The notes: generated by a model not told the origin, from the sequence alone. A stretch of 6,042 bases of DNA from Oscillospiraceae bacterium (GCA_017394475.1 JAFPYQ010000304.1:1-6042), one strand, 5' to 3'; positions 1-5,629 are shown, counted from the first letter of the stretch. Program-made: numbers and translations.

Positions 1-2
1 AT

Positions 3-173
3 GTTTTTTAGCATCATAGATGCTTCGTCGGATAGCTCCGACGCGGCAGAGATCAGATGATGATCGCATGGTTTGTCATAAAATATGTAACAGCATAAAG
101 GCAAGCGGTAGCTGCTGTGCCTTTGTGATGATCGGTGACAGCGTGGATTTTCAGCATAGAACCAAGTACACAT
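3..173 (-). CDS. Possible partial ORF running off the left edge (unrecognised, perhaps frameshifted)
   Basis: Reading leftward from an ATG at 171-173, the frame stays open for 57 codons to the window edge. The ATG is preceded by a strong AAGGAG ribosome binding site with 8-nt spacing, the main reason to list it. The N-terminal part reads MCTWFYAENP; the part near the edge (SAASELSDEASMMLKN) looks like ordinary helical protein. The middle is odd: rich in Cys, His, Arg and Ser. Over the same stretch a neighbouring frame (53-157, 34 codons, no ribosome binding site) reads like normal protein (KIHAVTDHHKGTAATACLY). Frame 1, then frame 2, then frame 1 would suggest a gene with two compensating or damaging indels. 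No family is recognised. A 7-bp hairpin (26-32 with 37-43) lies inside. This could also be non-coding. Confidence 0.3.
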   Translation of the reverse strand, partial: MCTWFYAENPRCHRSSQRHSSYRLPLCCYIFYDKPCDHHLISAASELSDEASMMLKN

Positions 174-286
174 GGGGTTCACTCCTTATCCTGCATATTT
201 CTTACTTTGATTCAGCTACATTTATTACACTTATATATTGTTTCCTAACGACAAGGTTATCATCAATTTATGAAATGTGTTGAAGC

Positions 287-748
287 TTAATACTCCTTGT
301 TGATTATACAACTGCCGTTCTCAGACAAGTATGTGATGTTTCCGTCCTCATCCCAATGGATCGTTTTAATATATCTGTTGTGATCATCCTTTTCATCATA
401 TGCTTTGAGCCTTCCGTTTTTGTGCCATTTGTATAATTTGCCGACAAAGCCGTATCCCTCCATGATACAGTAAGTAGAAACAACGCCGTTATCATAAAAA
501 CAAACATACTCTCCGTCACCGTAACCGTCGGTATAATGCTCATACCAGGAAATCATATCACTGTCATAAAAACAATCATATAAAAGACCAGTGAATAGCT
601 TACCTCCTAATTCGGGGTCTTTGTCATAAAGCGGAGTAGTTTCATCGTCCCAGCAATACATGATATTTTCATCATATCTTACACCGTGCTTTTTCACATA
701 TTCAGGCGATAATAGCTGCGGGGTAAAATTTAATTCATCGTCATACAT
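287..748 (-). CDS. Small MORN_2/YwqK-like repeat protein (153 aa)
   Basis: The start is the ATG at 746-748 because it has a GGAGGG ribosome binding site 7 nt upstream; a longer version beginning at 853 would start upstream of the promoter and is rejected. The protein is acidic, aromatic and glycine-rich, with no signal peptide or membrane segment, so cytoplasmic. From about residue 52 it shows spaced units of the kind seen in MORN variant-2 / YwqK-type proteins: FTGLLY at 52-57, DGEYVCFYDNG at 78-88, VGKLYKWHKNGRL at 102-114 and IHWDEDGNITYL at 130-141. In such repeats a Gly precedes an aromatic strand and a 'nG.l' turn follows. Some members are annotated as antitoxin- or immunity-like, others are of unknown role. 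No toxin is visible next to it, so no function is assigned. GC is lower than in the plus-strand operon. It is probably monocistronic, from the promoter at 798-826. Confidence 0.8.
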   Translation of the reverse strand: MYDDELNFTPQLLSPEYVKKHGVRYDENIMYCWDDETTPLYDKDPELGGKLFTGLLYDCFYDSDMISWYEHYTDGYGDGEYVCFYDNGVVSTYCIMEGYGFVGKLYKWHKNGRLKAYDEKDDHNRYIKTIHWDEDGNITYLSENGSCIINKEY

Positions 749-797
749 AGTGTGTCCCTCCGTTTTACTGATAATTCTTAAAAAGTGAATATGAGTA

Positions 798-826
798 ATT
801 ATACCACAATCAGCCCTGATTTTCAA
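798..826 (-). promoter_or_regulatory. Sigma-A promoter of the MORN_2-like gene
   Basis: On the minus strand TTGAAA (826-821) and TATAAT (803-798) are separated by exactly 17 nt, and the -10 is preceded by TGG, giving an extended -10. Transcription would start near 791, leaving a leader of about 43 nt before the ATG at 748. This is a near-consensus housekeeping promoter, and no operator is obvious. Confidence 0.75.
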
Positions 827-835
827 TCCACAATA

Positions 836-875
836 TGAAAAAAACGGGAGCAACCCTGAGCGGGTCGCACCCGTT
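836..875 (-). terminator. Intrinsic terminator, minus strand
   Basis: Outer arms 843-848 and 870-875 (AACGGG/CCCGTT) enclose an inner 4-bp stem (853-856 with 862-865, loop TGAGC). Read on the minus strand, the stem ends in CCCG followed directly by a run of seven T. On the plus strand no T-run follows, so it acts leftward. It lies about 15 nt after the stop codon of the minus-strand remnant ending at 890 and just upstream of the next minus-strand promoter, where it insulates the MORN_2-like gene. Confidence 0.75.
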
Positions 876-889
876 ACAATACCGTCAAA

Positions 890-1073
890 TCAAATCTTGA
901 TCTTATCAGAGAAGTCACCGTTGATAACGTAGTAAACTGATGCTGATAGTATATGGGATACGATGTGATCGGGTGTGCAAATAGGAAATATCAGTTTTAT
1001 TCGCTGACGTTACACCAATTTTATCTTCGATGAGCAGCCCTTCTGTTTTATAGAGAATATACATCTGTACCAT
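890..1073 (-). pseudogene. Decayed 3' end of an unrecognised minus-strand gene
   Basis: An open frame ends at a TGA (890-892) placed just before the minus-strand terminator, as expected for a true gene end. Its last residues, SASVYYVINGDFSDKIKI, look like genuine protein. Going upstream this frame is open only to a stop at about 1010, with no start codon. A second minus-strand frame (ATG at 1071-1073, stop at 915-917, 52 codons) reads YILYKTEGLLIEDKIG and would join the first if one base were removed near 970, in the C-run opposite 971-973. The simplest reading is a gene remnant with a 1-nt insertion and a lost 5' part. No family is recognised. Limits: the segments are short, and the upstream frame runs into a hairpin at 1069-1103 that may be a plus-strand terminator, so part of the apparent coding could be chance. 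Confidence 0.4.
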
Positions 1074-1108
1074 GATATCCCGGCTGACAAGTCGGGATAT
1101 GGTGTTTT
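1069..1108 (+). terminator. Terminator-like hairpin, plus strand
   Basis: An 11-bp stem (1075-1085 with 1090-1100, one G-U pair, GACA loop) is extended by ACC/GGT (1069-1071 with 1101-1103) across a 3-nt bulge. It is followed on the plus strand by GTTTTCG. The T-run is only four long, so efficiency is uncertain. There is no convincing plus-strand gene to its left within the window, so it may block antisense or read-through transcription, or be left from a lost gene. Confidence 0.45.
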
Positions 1109-1500
1109 CGGGGGTTGTGACAGAGGGTATTTCTGTGTAATATATACAAAAAGTACAAAAAGTGCATTATTTACACAGATAATAAGTGCAGTTAAATATA
1201 TCTGATAATTTCATTAAAGATTAAATGGCAGTAAAATCTATAAAATCGTAATATATTGAAAAGAGTGATTTTTGGGTATAAACACTAATAAATGCAATAT
1301 TTGATATATAATAAATATAATATAAAATTATCACACTGCAATAATTAGTGATTTGTTCTCTGAAACCAGTGCGAGAATTTTAGAAACGGACCATTGCCGC
1401 GAAAATTTTTGTGCAAATTGACAGACGAACCTAAAATGGAGGGGTATCAAATATCCTAATTGCCAAATTCACTTTTTTAGAGTCTGAAATATCCGAAAAT
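1104..1500. other. AT-rich intergenic spacer without a gene
   Basis: No open frame with a ribosome binding site is visible on either strand. The stretch is strongly AT-rich, particularly 1140-1345, and contrasts with the GC-richer operon downstream. It contains a 9-bp tandem repeat (1146-1163), a 9-bp perfect inverted repeat (1132-1140 with 1171-1179), a distant 7-bp inverted pair (1283-1289 with 1344-1350) and a weak promoter-like TTGAAA-15-TATAAA (1256-1282) whose spacer is too short to trust. The rest is featureless to me. Confidence 0.6.
1132..1179. repeat. Inverted repeat enclosing a tandem ACAAAAAGT repeat
   Basis: TCTGTGTAA (1132-1140) and TTACACAGA (1171-1179) are perfect inverted copies separated by 30 nt. 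Between them the 9-mer ACAAAAAGT occurs twice in tandem (1146-1163). It could be a two-site operator with DNA looping, a weak hairpin, or the scar of an element. No adjacent promoter can be assigned to it. Confidence 0.5.
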
Positions 1501-1502
1501 CA

Positions 1503-1531
1503 TTGACAAGGAGAGGAAAATAGAGTATACT
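1503..1531 (+). promoter_or_regulatory. Strong sigma-A promoter for the structured RNA
   Basis: TTGACA (1503-1508) and TATACT (1526-1531) are separated by 17 nt: a perfect -35 and a one-mismatch -10. The predicted start is about 1537-1539. No protein-coding start with a ribosome binding site follows for about 200 nt, so the promoter mainly feeds the structured transcript 1538-1855. This is the best-matching plus-strand promoter in the window. Confidence 0.75.
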
Positions 1532-1748
1532 ATATATCAATAGGTTACGTTTATTGCTGCACCTATGATCAAAGACTTAGCCAAAGAGGATACTTCCGCG
1601 CTGATATTTCCGAATCAGTGATCTTCGAGGCAAAAACCCGGGCAGTAAGGCACTTCCGAACCTTACCGCCCAACGGACACCCGGTAGAGACATATATAAC
1701 CGACAGAAAAGTTTACTGACGCAAATCTTAATAAACGGGAGATGAACT

Positions 1749-1811
1749 ATGCAGTTTGAGAGATCTGTAAAAGGCTCTGCACAGTTACTTTCACCGCAGG
1801 GTCAGGAATGA
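1749..1811 (+). CDS. 20-codon small ORF inside the structured RNA (possible leader peptide)
   Basis: ATG at 1749 follows GGGAG (1737-1741) with 7-nt spacing, a good ribosome binding site. The peptide begins MQFERSVKGSAQ and ends SPQGQE before TGA at 1809-1811. It is hydrophilic, with no signal peptide or membrane segment, and shows no run of one amino acid as classical amino-acid attenuators do. The last base of the stop codon is the first base of the terminator stem (1811-1847), so a ribosome paused there would cover the 5' arm. The ORF also spans two competing hairpins. It is therefore placed to couple translation to termination, but it may be a chance ORF. Confidence 0.4.
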   Translation: MQFERSVKGSAQLLSPQGQE

Positions 1812-1855
1812 ACTCAAGTCAATAGGGGTCACCTTAGGGCTTGAGTTGTTTTTTT
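1811..1855 (+). terminator. Intrinsic terminator of the structured RNA
   Basis: AACTCAAGTC (1811-1820) pairs with GGCTTGAGTT (1838-1847) with one G-U pair. A second short stem (1823-1827 with 1832-1836, GTCA loop) is stacked inside. Seven consecutive T follow (1849-1855) after a single G. It ends the transcript about 240 nt before the GGDEF-EAL start codon, and that gene has its own promoter at 1938. Confidence 0.8.
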
Positions 1856-1937
1856 GCCTGTTTTTGTCAGTTCTGTCAGGCAGATACTATATTTCGACCA
1901 TACTATATGCTGTCCTGTGACTTTTTTCTCCAAAACC

Positions 1938-1966
1938 TTGAAATATACGTTGAAATATGGTAGAAT
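1938..1966 (+). promoter_or_regulatory. Sigma-A promoter of the GGDEF-EAL/queDE/folE operon
   Basis: TTGAAA (1938-1943) and TAGAAT (1961-1966) are separated by 17 nt, with one mismatch in each hexamer. Transcription would start near 1973 and give a 5' UTR of about 120 nt. It lies downstream of the terminator at 1811-1855, so the operon does not depend on read-through from the strong promoter at 1503. Confidence 0.65.
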
Positions 1967-1972
1967 AGTAGT

Positions 1973-2092
1973 AACTTGTCTTTTGCGCGGGGATGTTCCC
2001 GCTATGGTATGTCAATATCAGAGGATAGTCGCTTCCCGACAGACGGAAGTGCCCTGTATCCTTGTTCATATATCGCAGATAAGGGGAACCTA
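1973..2092 (+). promoter_or_regulatory. Structured 5' UTR of the operon
   Basis: The leader can form a hairpin GCGGGG/TCCCGC (1987-1992 with 1997-2002, ATGT loop) and a larger stem AGGATA/TATCCT (2022-2027 with 2057-2062). The latter encloses CTTCC/GGAAG (2032-2036 with 2045-2049) or, as an alternative, GTCG/CGAC (2028-2031 with 2037-2040). The ribosome binding site AAGGGGA (2081-2087) lies outside these helices, 5 nt before the ATG. The 10-mer at 2044-2053 is perfectly complementary to 1649-1658 of the upstream structured RNA. No known riboswitch consensus is recognised. Confidence 0.4.
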
Positions 2093-4522
2093 ATGCTGTT
2101 CAAAAAGATGAAAACCAGTTTTATAAGCAGCCTTACCGCGCTTATATCTCTGTTCAATGTTATACTGATGCTGCTCTTTGTGGGGATGACATTCTTCATG
2201 ATAAAGGGCAATGTGGACAGGAACGTGCAGCTAGTAATGAACAACTCTGCCCTCACTGCCACGCGCTCCTATGATACATTCCTCTCCAACAGCTCGCTTA
2301 CCATGAAGCTTTTCCTTTCCAACCCCAATGTGGAAAGGTTCTTCACCGAAACAGATGATGAAAGCGTTTACAAGGACGCATCTGCCGAAATAACGCAGCT
2401 CATTTATGACAATACGGACTTTGAGGATATATGGCTCGTTTCCTCAAATGGCGGCTGCGTCAACAAATACGGCAAGTGCATGATATCCGAAACAGGGCTC
2501 ATAGATATCCCACTGAGAAATGAGCGCACCGTTTCTGTAGGATCATATTACAGCGATGCTCTGGGCGTCATCTTCTACAGGCCCATCACCATACGCACCG
2601 AGCAGGTGGGCTTTATCTATGCGAAGATGAACCAGTCCAATCTGGGGAACTACATAAACGCATCCATCAGCGGCGAGGGTGCATACTGCATGCTGCTGGG
2701 CAACAATTCCGAGGTCATCTATGCGCCCAACGGGGCTCATGATATCCTGAACGGCTCTGATGTGTCCATGTCGGATGTCAAGACCGCTCAGATAGGCAAG
2801 CTTTTTTCCTTCAACAACGGGAAGACGAGACATTTCTACTACAACAACCGTCTGGCATCCGGGTGGGTGCTGTCTATGCTTTATGACGGTGATGTGCTGA
2901 ACGGTGATTTCAACAGGAGTTTCACACAGCAGCTCATCGTCCTTGTGTGCCTGTTCATCCTCGAACTGATAGCCACACTCAATGCCATACGCCATCATGC
3001 AAAGGATATCCCCGAGATCACCAGCTCCATTCAGCAGATATCCGATGGTAACTACAATTTCCGCATCAATTCCAGGTCCGAGACAGAGATAGGTCAGATA
3101 GCCCGTTCCGTGGATGAACTGGCGCAGCAGCTGCAGGACAAGAATGCGGTGATAGATGACTATGTGAACCTTGATGCCACCACAGGGCTATATAACCGCT
3201 ACAAGATGTATGAATACCTGCAGGACCTTGCAGACGGCATAGATGAGGACAGGCGGCAGTTTGCCCTGCTGTTTCTGGATATTGACAATTTCAAGTGGGT
3301 CACCGAGACGCTGGGTCATAAGCAGGGCGATGAATTCCTGCGCATATTCGGCCAGAGGGTGAAGAATGTCGCTCCCAAGGTGTTCAGGTTTTCCGGCGAT
3401 GAATTCGTGGTCATATCCGAATTCAATGAGGACTATGATTCCCTTCATGAGCTCATAAGGAACATCAAGGAGCAGTTCATCGACCCCATAGAGATACTGA
3501 ACAACAAGCTCTATGCCCATTTCTCCGTGGGTATATCCATATATCCCGATGATGATACCAATCTGGATATGCTGCTCAGGGATGCGGATATCGCCATGCA
3601 GAGGGCAAAGGAAAAGGGCAAGGGACATACGGAGTTTTTCAGCGCCGTATTCCATCAGAACGTGCTCAACAAGTCCACCATCGCACAGTGTCTCAACGAT
3701 GCGGTGGAAAAGGGCGAGCTCTACCTTGTGTTCCAGCCTATAATATCCGTTGCCAACGGTGATATACACGGCTTTGAGGCACTGGTGCGATGGGAGAGCA
3801 AGGAACTGGGCTATGTTTCGCCCGCAGATTTTGTCACCATAGCGGAGGAGACGGGTTCCATCGAAAAGATAGGTACATGGATATTCGAGAACGGCTGCAG
3901 GGCTCTCAAGAGCATGGTGCCCTTCAACCGGGATATCGTCATGTCCATAAATGTATCCGCTGTGCAGCTGCGTCAGCCCGATTTCATGAACAAGGTAGTG
4001 CGCACTCTCAGCATATTCGATATTGACCCGAAAAATCTACAGATAGAGATAACCGAGACCTCCTTCGTGAACATCGTCGATGAGGACGGCAACGCGGATA
4101 AGCTGACAAAGCTGGCTGATATGGGCATAGCCCTGGCGCTCGATGACTTCGGTACCGGCTATTCATCATTCAGCTACCTGAAGGATATGCCCATCAAGAC
4201 ACTGAAGGTGGATAAGAGCTTTGTTGATGAGATATCCAACAAATCCAAGGATTACAAGATCACCAACTCTATAATAGAAATGGTCAAGGGACTTGGCATT
4301 AAGACTGTTGTAGAGGGCGTTGAGAGCATCGAGCAGTACAAGATACTCTCTGATTTCGGCTGCGACTATATCCAGGGCTTTCTTATGTCCAAGCCTCTGA
4401 GCGAGAGGGATGCCCTTGAATTTGTAATAGAATATGAGGATCTCCACAAGCCCAATGAGCGGATACTCACCGCCAATTCCGACAGGCTTGCGAGAGAGAG
4501 GGAAAGAAGAAAAAGTAAGTAA
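2093..4522 (+). CDS. Membrane-bound c-di-GMP enzyme: extracellular sensor (Cache-like), HAMP, GGDEF, EAL
   Basis: Start: ATG at 2093, with AAGGGGA 5 nt upstream and a membrane segment directly after it; the frame is open further up to a TTG at 1976, but that is UTR. The product is 809 aa. Order: membrane helix 10-37; extracellular domain of about 240 residues resembling Cache sensors; second helix about 281-301; HAMP-like linker about 302-355; GGDEF domain from about 356 (LDATTGLYNR at 360-369; signature SGDEF at 434-438); EAL domain from about 530; Arg/Lys-rich tail. The EAL domain keeps its metal and catalytic positions: E562 of EAL, N620, E652, D684 and D685 of DDFGTGYSS, K708, E741 and Q761. 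It should hydrolyse c-di-GMP to pGpG. The GGDEF signature has Ser first, and the RxxD inhibitory site is absent (Asn and Pro at those places), so cyclase activity is uncertain. The EAL output may dominate, tuned by an external ligand. Its stop overlaps the queD start by one base. Confidence 0.93.
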   Translation: MLFKKMKTSFISSLTALISLFNVILMLLFVGMTFFMIKGNVDRNVQLVMNNSALTATRSYDTFLSNSSLTMKLFLSNPNVERFFTETDDESVYKDASAEITQLIYDNTDFEDIWLVSSNGGCVNKYGKCMISETGLIDIPLRNERTVSVGSYYSDALGVIFYRPITIRTEQVGFIYAKMNQSNLGNYINASISGEGAYCMLLGNNSEVIYAPNGAHDILNGSDVSMSDVKTAQIGKLFSFNNGKTRHFYYNNRLASGWVLSMLYDGDVLNGDFNRSFTQQLIVLVCLFILELIATLNAIRHHAKDIPEITSSIQQISDGNYNFRINSRSETEIGQIARSVDELAQQLQDKNAVIDDYVNLDATTGLYNRYKMYEYLQDLADGIDEDRRQFALLFLDIDNFKWVTETLGHKQGDEFLRIFGQRVKNVAPKVFRFSGDEFVVISEFNEDYDSLHELIRNIKEQFIDPIEILNNKLYAHFSVGISIYPDDDTNLDMLLRDADIAMQRAKEKGKGHTEFFSAVFHQNVLNKSTIAQCLNDAVEKGELYLVFQPIISVANGDIHGFEALVRWESKELGYVSPADFVTIAEETGSIEKIGTWIFENGCRALKSMVPFNRDIVMSINVSAVQLRQPDFMNKVVRTLSIFDIDPKNLQIEITETSFVNIVDEDGNADKLTKLADMGIALALDDFGTGYSSFSYLKDMPIKTLKVDKSFVDEISNKSKDYKITNSIIEMVKGLGIKTVVEGVESIEQYKILSDFGCDYIQGFLMSKPLSERDALEFVIEYEDLHKPNERILTANSDRLARERERRKSK

Positions 4523-4938
4523 TGTTTATACTTGAAACATCGGCAGATTTTGATTCGGCTCACTTCCTTGCGGGGTATGAGGGCAAATGCTCCAATATCC
4601 ACGGCCACAGATGGCATATTACCGCGCAGATAAGCGGCGATGTGCAGGAAAGCGGTCAGGAGCGGGGGATGGTGACGGATTTCGGCACCTTCAAGGCGGA
4701 TCTGCGTGCAATAGCGGACAGCCTTGACCATGTGCTGATATATGAAAGGGGTTCGCTGCGGGACAAGACCCTTGAAGCACTTCATGAGGAGAATTTCAGG
4801 CTATATGAGGTGCCGTTCAGACCCACTGCGGAAAATCTGGCACAGTATATCTATGAGCTGCTGTGCGAAAAGGCATATTCGCCCGTGAGCGTGCGTGTTT
4901 ATGAGACCCCCACCAATTCAGCGGAGTACAGACCGTGA
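4522..4938 (+). CDS. queD: 6-carboxy-5,6,7,8-tetrahydropterin synthase QueD
   Basis: A cytoplasmic zinc enzyme that converts 7,8-dihydroneopterin triphosphate to 6-carboxytetrahydropterin, the second step from GTP to preQ0 and queuosine. The 138-aa product has zinc ligands H14 (SAHFL), H27 and H29 (IHGH), catalytic C23 (GKCSN), the D69-H70 pair, PTAEN at 101-105 and the pterin-anchoring E128 (VYETPTNSAEY). The C23/H27/H29 spacing is that of QueD rather than eukaryotic PTPS. The length is at the longer end of bacterial QueD, with an extra stretch around 76-97. The ATG shares its A with the preceding stop (TAATG). Only a weak purine-rich ribosome binding site lies upstream, so translation is probably coupled to the GGDEF-EAL gene. 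Confidence 0.93.
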   Translation: MFILETSADFDSAHFLAGYEGKCSNIHGHRWHITAQISGDVQESGQERGMVTDFGTFKADLRAIADSLDHVLIYERGSLRDKTLEALHEENFRLYEVPFRPTAENLAQYIYELLCEKAYSPVSVRVYETPTNSAEYRP

Positions 4939-5624
4939 GCGATAGTATAAGATACCGTGTAGTCGAGCTTTTCACCAGCATAAACGGTGAGGGAGAAAAG
5001 GCAGGGGAGTGCGCGGTTTTCATCCGCCTTGCAGGCTGCCCGCTGAGGTGCAGCTATTGTGACACGAAGTATGCCCTTTCCGAGGACTGCCCTCACACGC
5101 TGATGACTGCCGATGAGATAGAGAAGTATATCGAAAGGACGCAGATATACAATGTGACCCTCACAGGCGGCGAGCCGCTGTGTGCAGAGGGTGTCCATGA
5201 GCTGATAGAGCGACTGTGCAAAGCAGGCCACAGGGTAGAGATAGAGACCTCGGGCTGTGTGGATATCAGCGCGTTTACGGATATCACACCGCGCCCTGTG
5301 TTCACGGTGGATTACAAGCTGCCGTCGAGTAGAATGGAACATCGGATGGCGATGGTCAATTATACTGTCCTTGCCGGTGATGACACGGTGAAGTTCGTCA
5401 TCGGCAGCAGAAAAGACCTTGAACGGGCGGCGGAGGTCATAGAGGAGTATTCGCTGTGTGACCGCTGTCATGTGCATTTTTCACCCATGTTCGGCGATAT
5501 ATGCGAGGATGGCTTCACCGCGCAGGACATAGTCAGATATATGACAGACAACCACCTGAACGGAGTGCGGCTGCAGTTACAGATACACAAGTTCATCTGG
5601 GATCCCGATAAACGGGGAGTATGA
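4935..5624 (+). CDS. queE: 7-carboxy-7-deazaguanine synthase QueE (radical SAM)
   Basis: Converts 6-carboxytetrahydropterin to 7-carboxy-7-deazaguanine with a [4Fe-4S] cluster, S-adenosylmethionine and Mg2+. The 229-aa product has the QueE opening ELFTSINGEGEKAG (11-24), the cluster motif C35-x3-C39-x2-C42, T44 in the position that binds Mg2+ in studied QueE proteins, and the SAM-binding GGEP at 78-81. A basic/aromatic C-terminus (LQLQIHKFIWDP) fits the family, as does the length. The start is GTG at 4935, overlapping the queD stop by four bases (GTGA), with GGAG 8 nt upstream. The overlap implies coupled translation of two consecutive pathway enzymes. Confidence 0.94.
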   Translation: MSDSIRYRVVELFTSINGEGEKAGECAVFIRLAGCPLRCSYCDTKYALSEDCPHTLMTADEIEKYIERTQIYNVTLTGGEPLCAEGVHELIERLCKAGHRVEIETSGCVDISAFTDITPRPVFTVDYKLPSSRMEHRMAMVNYTVLAGDDTVKFVIGSRKDLERAAEVIEEYSLCDRCHVHFSPMFGDICEDGFTAQDIVRYMTDNHLNGVRLQLQIHKFIWDPDKRGV

Positions 5625-5629
5625 TCAGG

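Larger units (their letters stand above)
1538..1855 (+). ncRNA. Structured leader or small RNA of about 315 nt, unrecognised family
   Basis: It is bounded by a near-consensus promoter and an intrinsic terminator. Helices I can pair by eye are: a 5' hairpin (1536-1545 with 1561-1569, 9 bp with one bulged A); a second hairpin with outer GAGGAT/ATCTTC (1586-1591 with 1621-1626), a 7-nt bulge (1592-1598), inner CGCTGAT/ATCAGTG (1599-1605 with 1614-1620) and an 8-nt loop; a third, GC-rich hairpin (1640-1650 with 1661-1671, one A-C mismatch, 10-nt loop); a weak CGGT/ACCG stem (1682-1702); and GTTTA/TAAAC (1711-1736). Competing helices (1750-1754 with 1777-1781; 1774-1780 with 1796-1802) overlap the small ORF just before the terminator. 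The core TTCCG lies unpaired in the bulge and in both main loops. It fits no tmRNA, RNase P, 6S, SRP or c-di-GMP riboswitch signature I know. It could be a free sRNA or an attenuation leader of the GGDEF-EAL operon. Confidence 0.6.

Noticed and set aside
20..283. Plus-strand 87-codon open frame
   Set aside because: It has no ribosome binding site and an atypical composition, and no family is recognisable; the better signal here is on the minus strand.
749..853. N-terminal extension of the MORN_2-like protein to an ATG at 853
   Set aside because: This stretch contains the promoter (798-826) and part of an intrinsic terminator; the ATG at 748 has GGAGGG at ideal spacing.
1418..1450. A second TTGACA (1418-1423) as a promoter -35
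   Set aside because: No -10 hexamer lies at 16-19 nt; the nearest TATCAA is at 21 nt.
1449..1494. Direct repeat AAATATCC (1449-1456 and 1487-1494) just upstream of the strong promoter
   Set aside because: It is only 8 bp in AT-rich DNA, with no symmetry; too weak to call an operator.
1690..1750. Short likenesses to RNase P RNA conserved segments (ACAGAAA, AGATGAA)
   Set aside because: They occur in the wrong order, and the GAGGAAAGTCC core segment is missing.
1721..1759. A tmRNA-like tag reading frame (GCA AAT ... AAC TAT GCA GTT TGA, ending NYAV)
   Set aside because: The RNA lacks the tmRNA 5' and 3' tRNA-like ends, including the GGTTCGA T-arm and CCA, and the tag does not end in the usual LAA. 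The likeness is probably chance.
1621..1760. Possible c-di-GMP class I (GEMM) riboswitch, suggested by GGCAAA and GACGCAAA segments upstream of a GGDEF-EAL gene
   Set aside because: The segments are too far apart and the two paired arms, tetraloop and receptor of the GEMM fold are not there.
1976..2092. N-terminal extension of the GGDEF-EAL protein from a TTG at 1976
   Set aside because: It starts almost at the predicted transcription start, has no ribosome binding site, and would put 39 non-hydrophobic residues before a well-placed membrane helix; ATG at 2093 has a strong ribosome binding site.
2543..5477. Several long open frames on the minus strand opposite the operon (for example 2543-2998, 3188-3769 and 4899-5477)
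   Set aside because: They are antisense shadows of well-identified genes and show no ribosome binding sites or recognisable domains.
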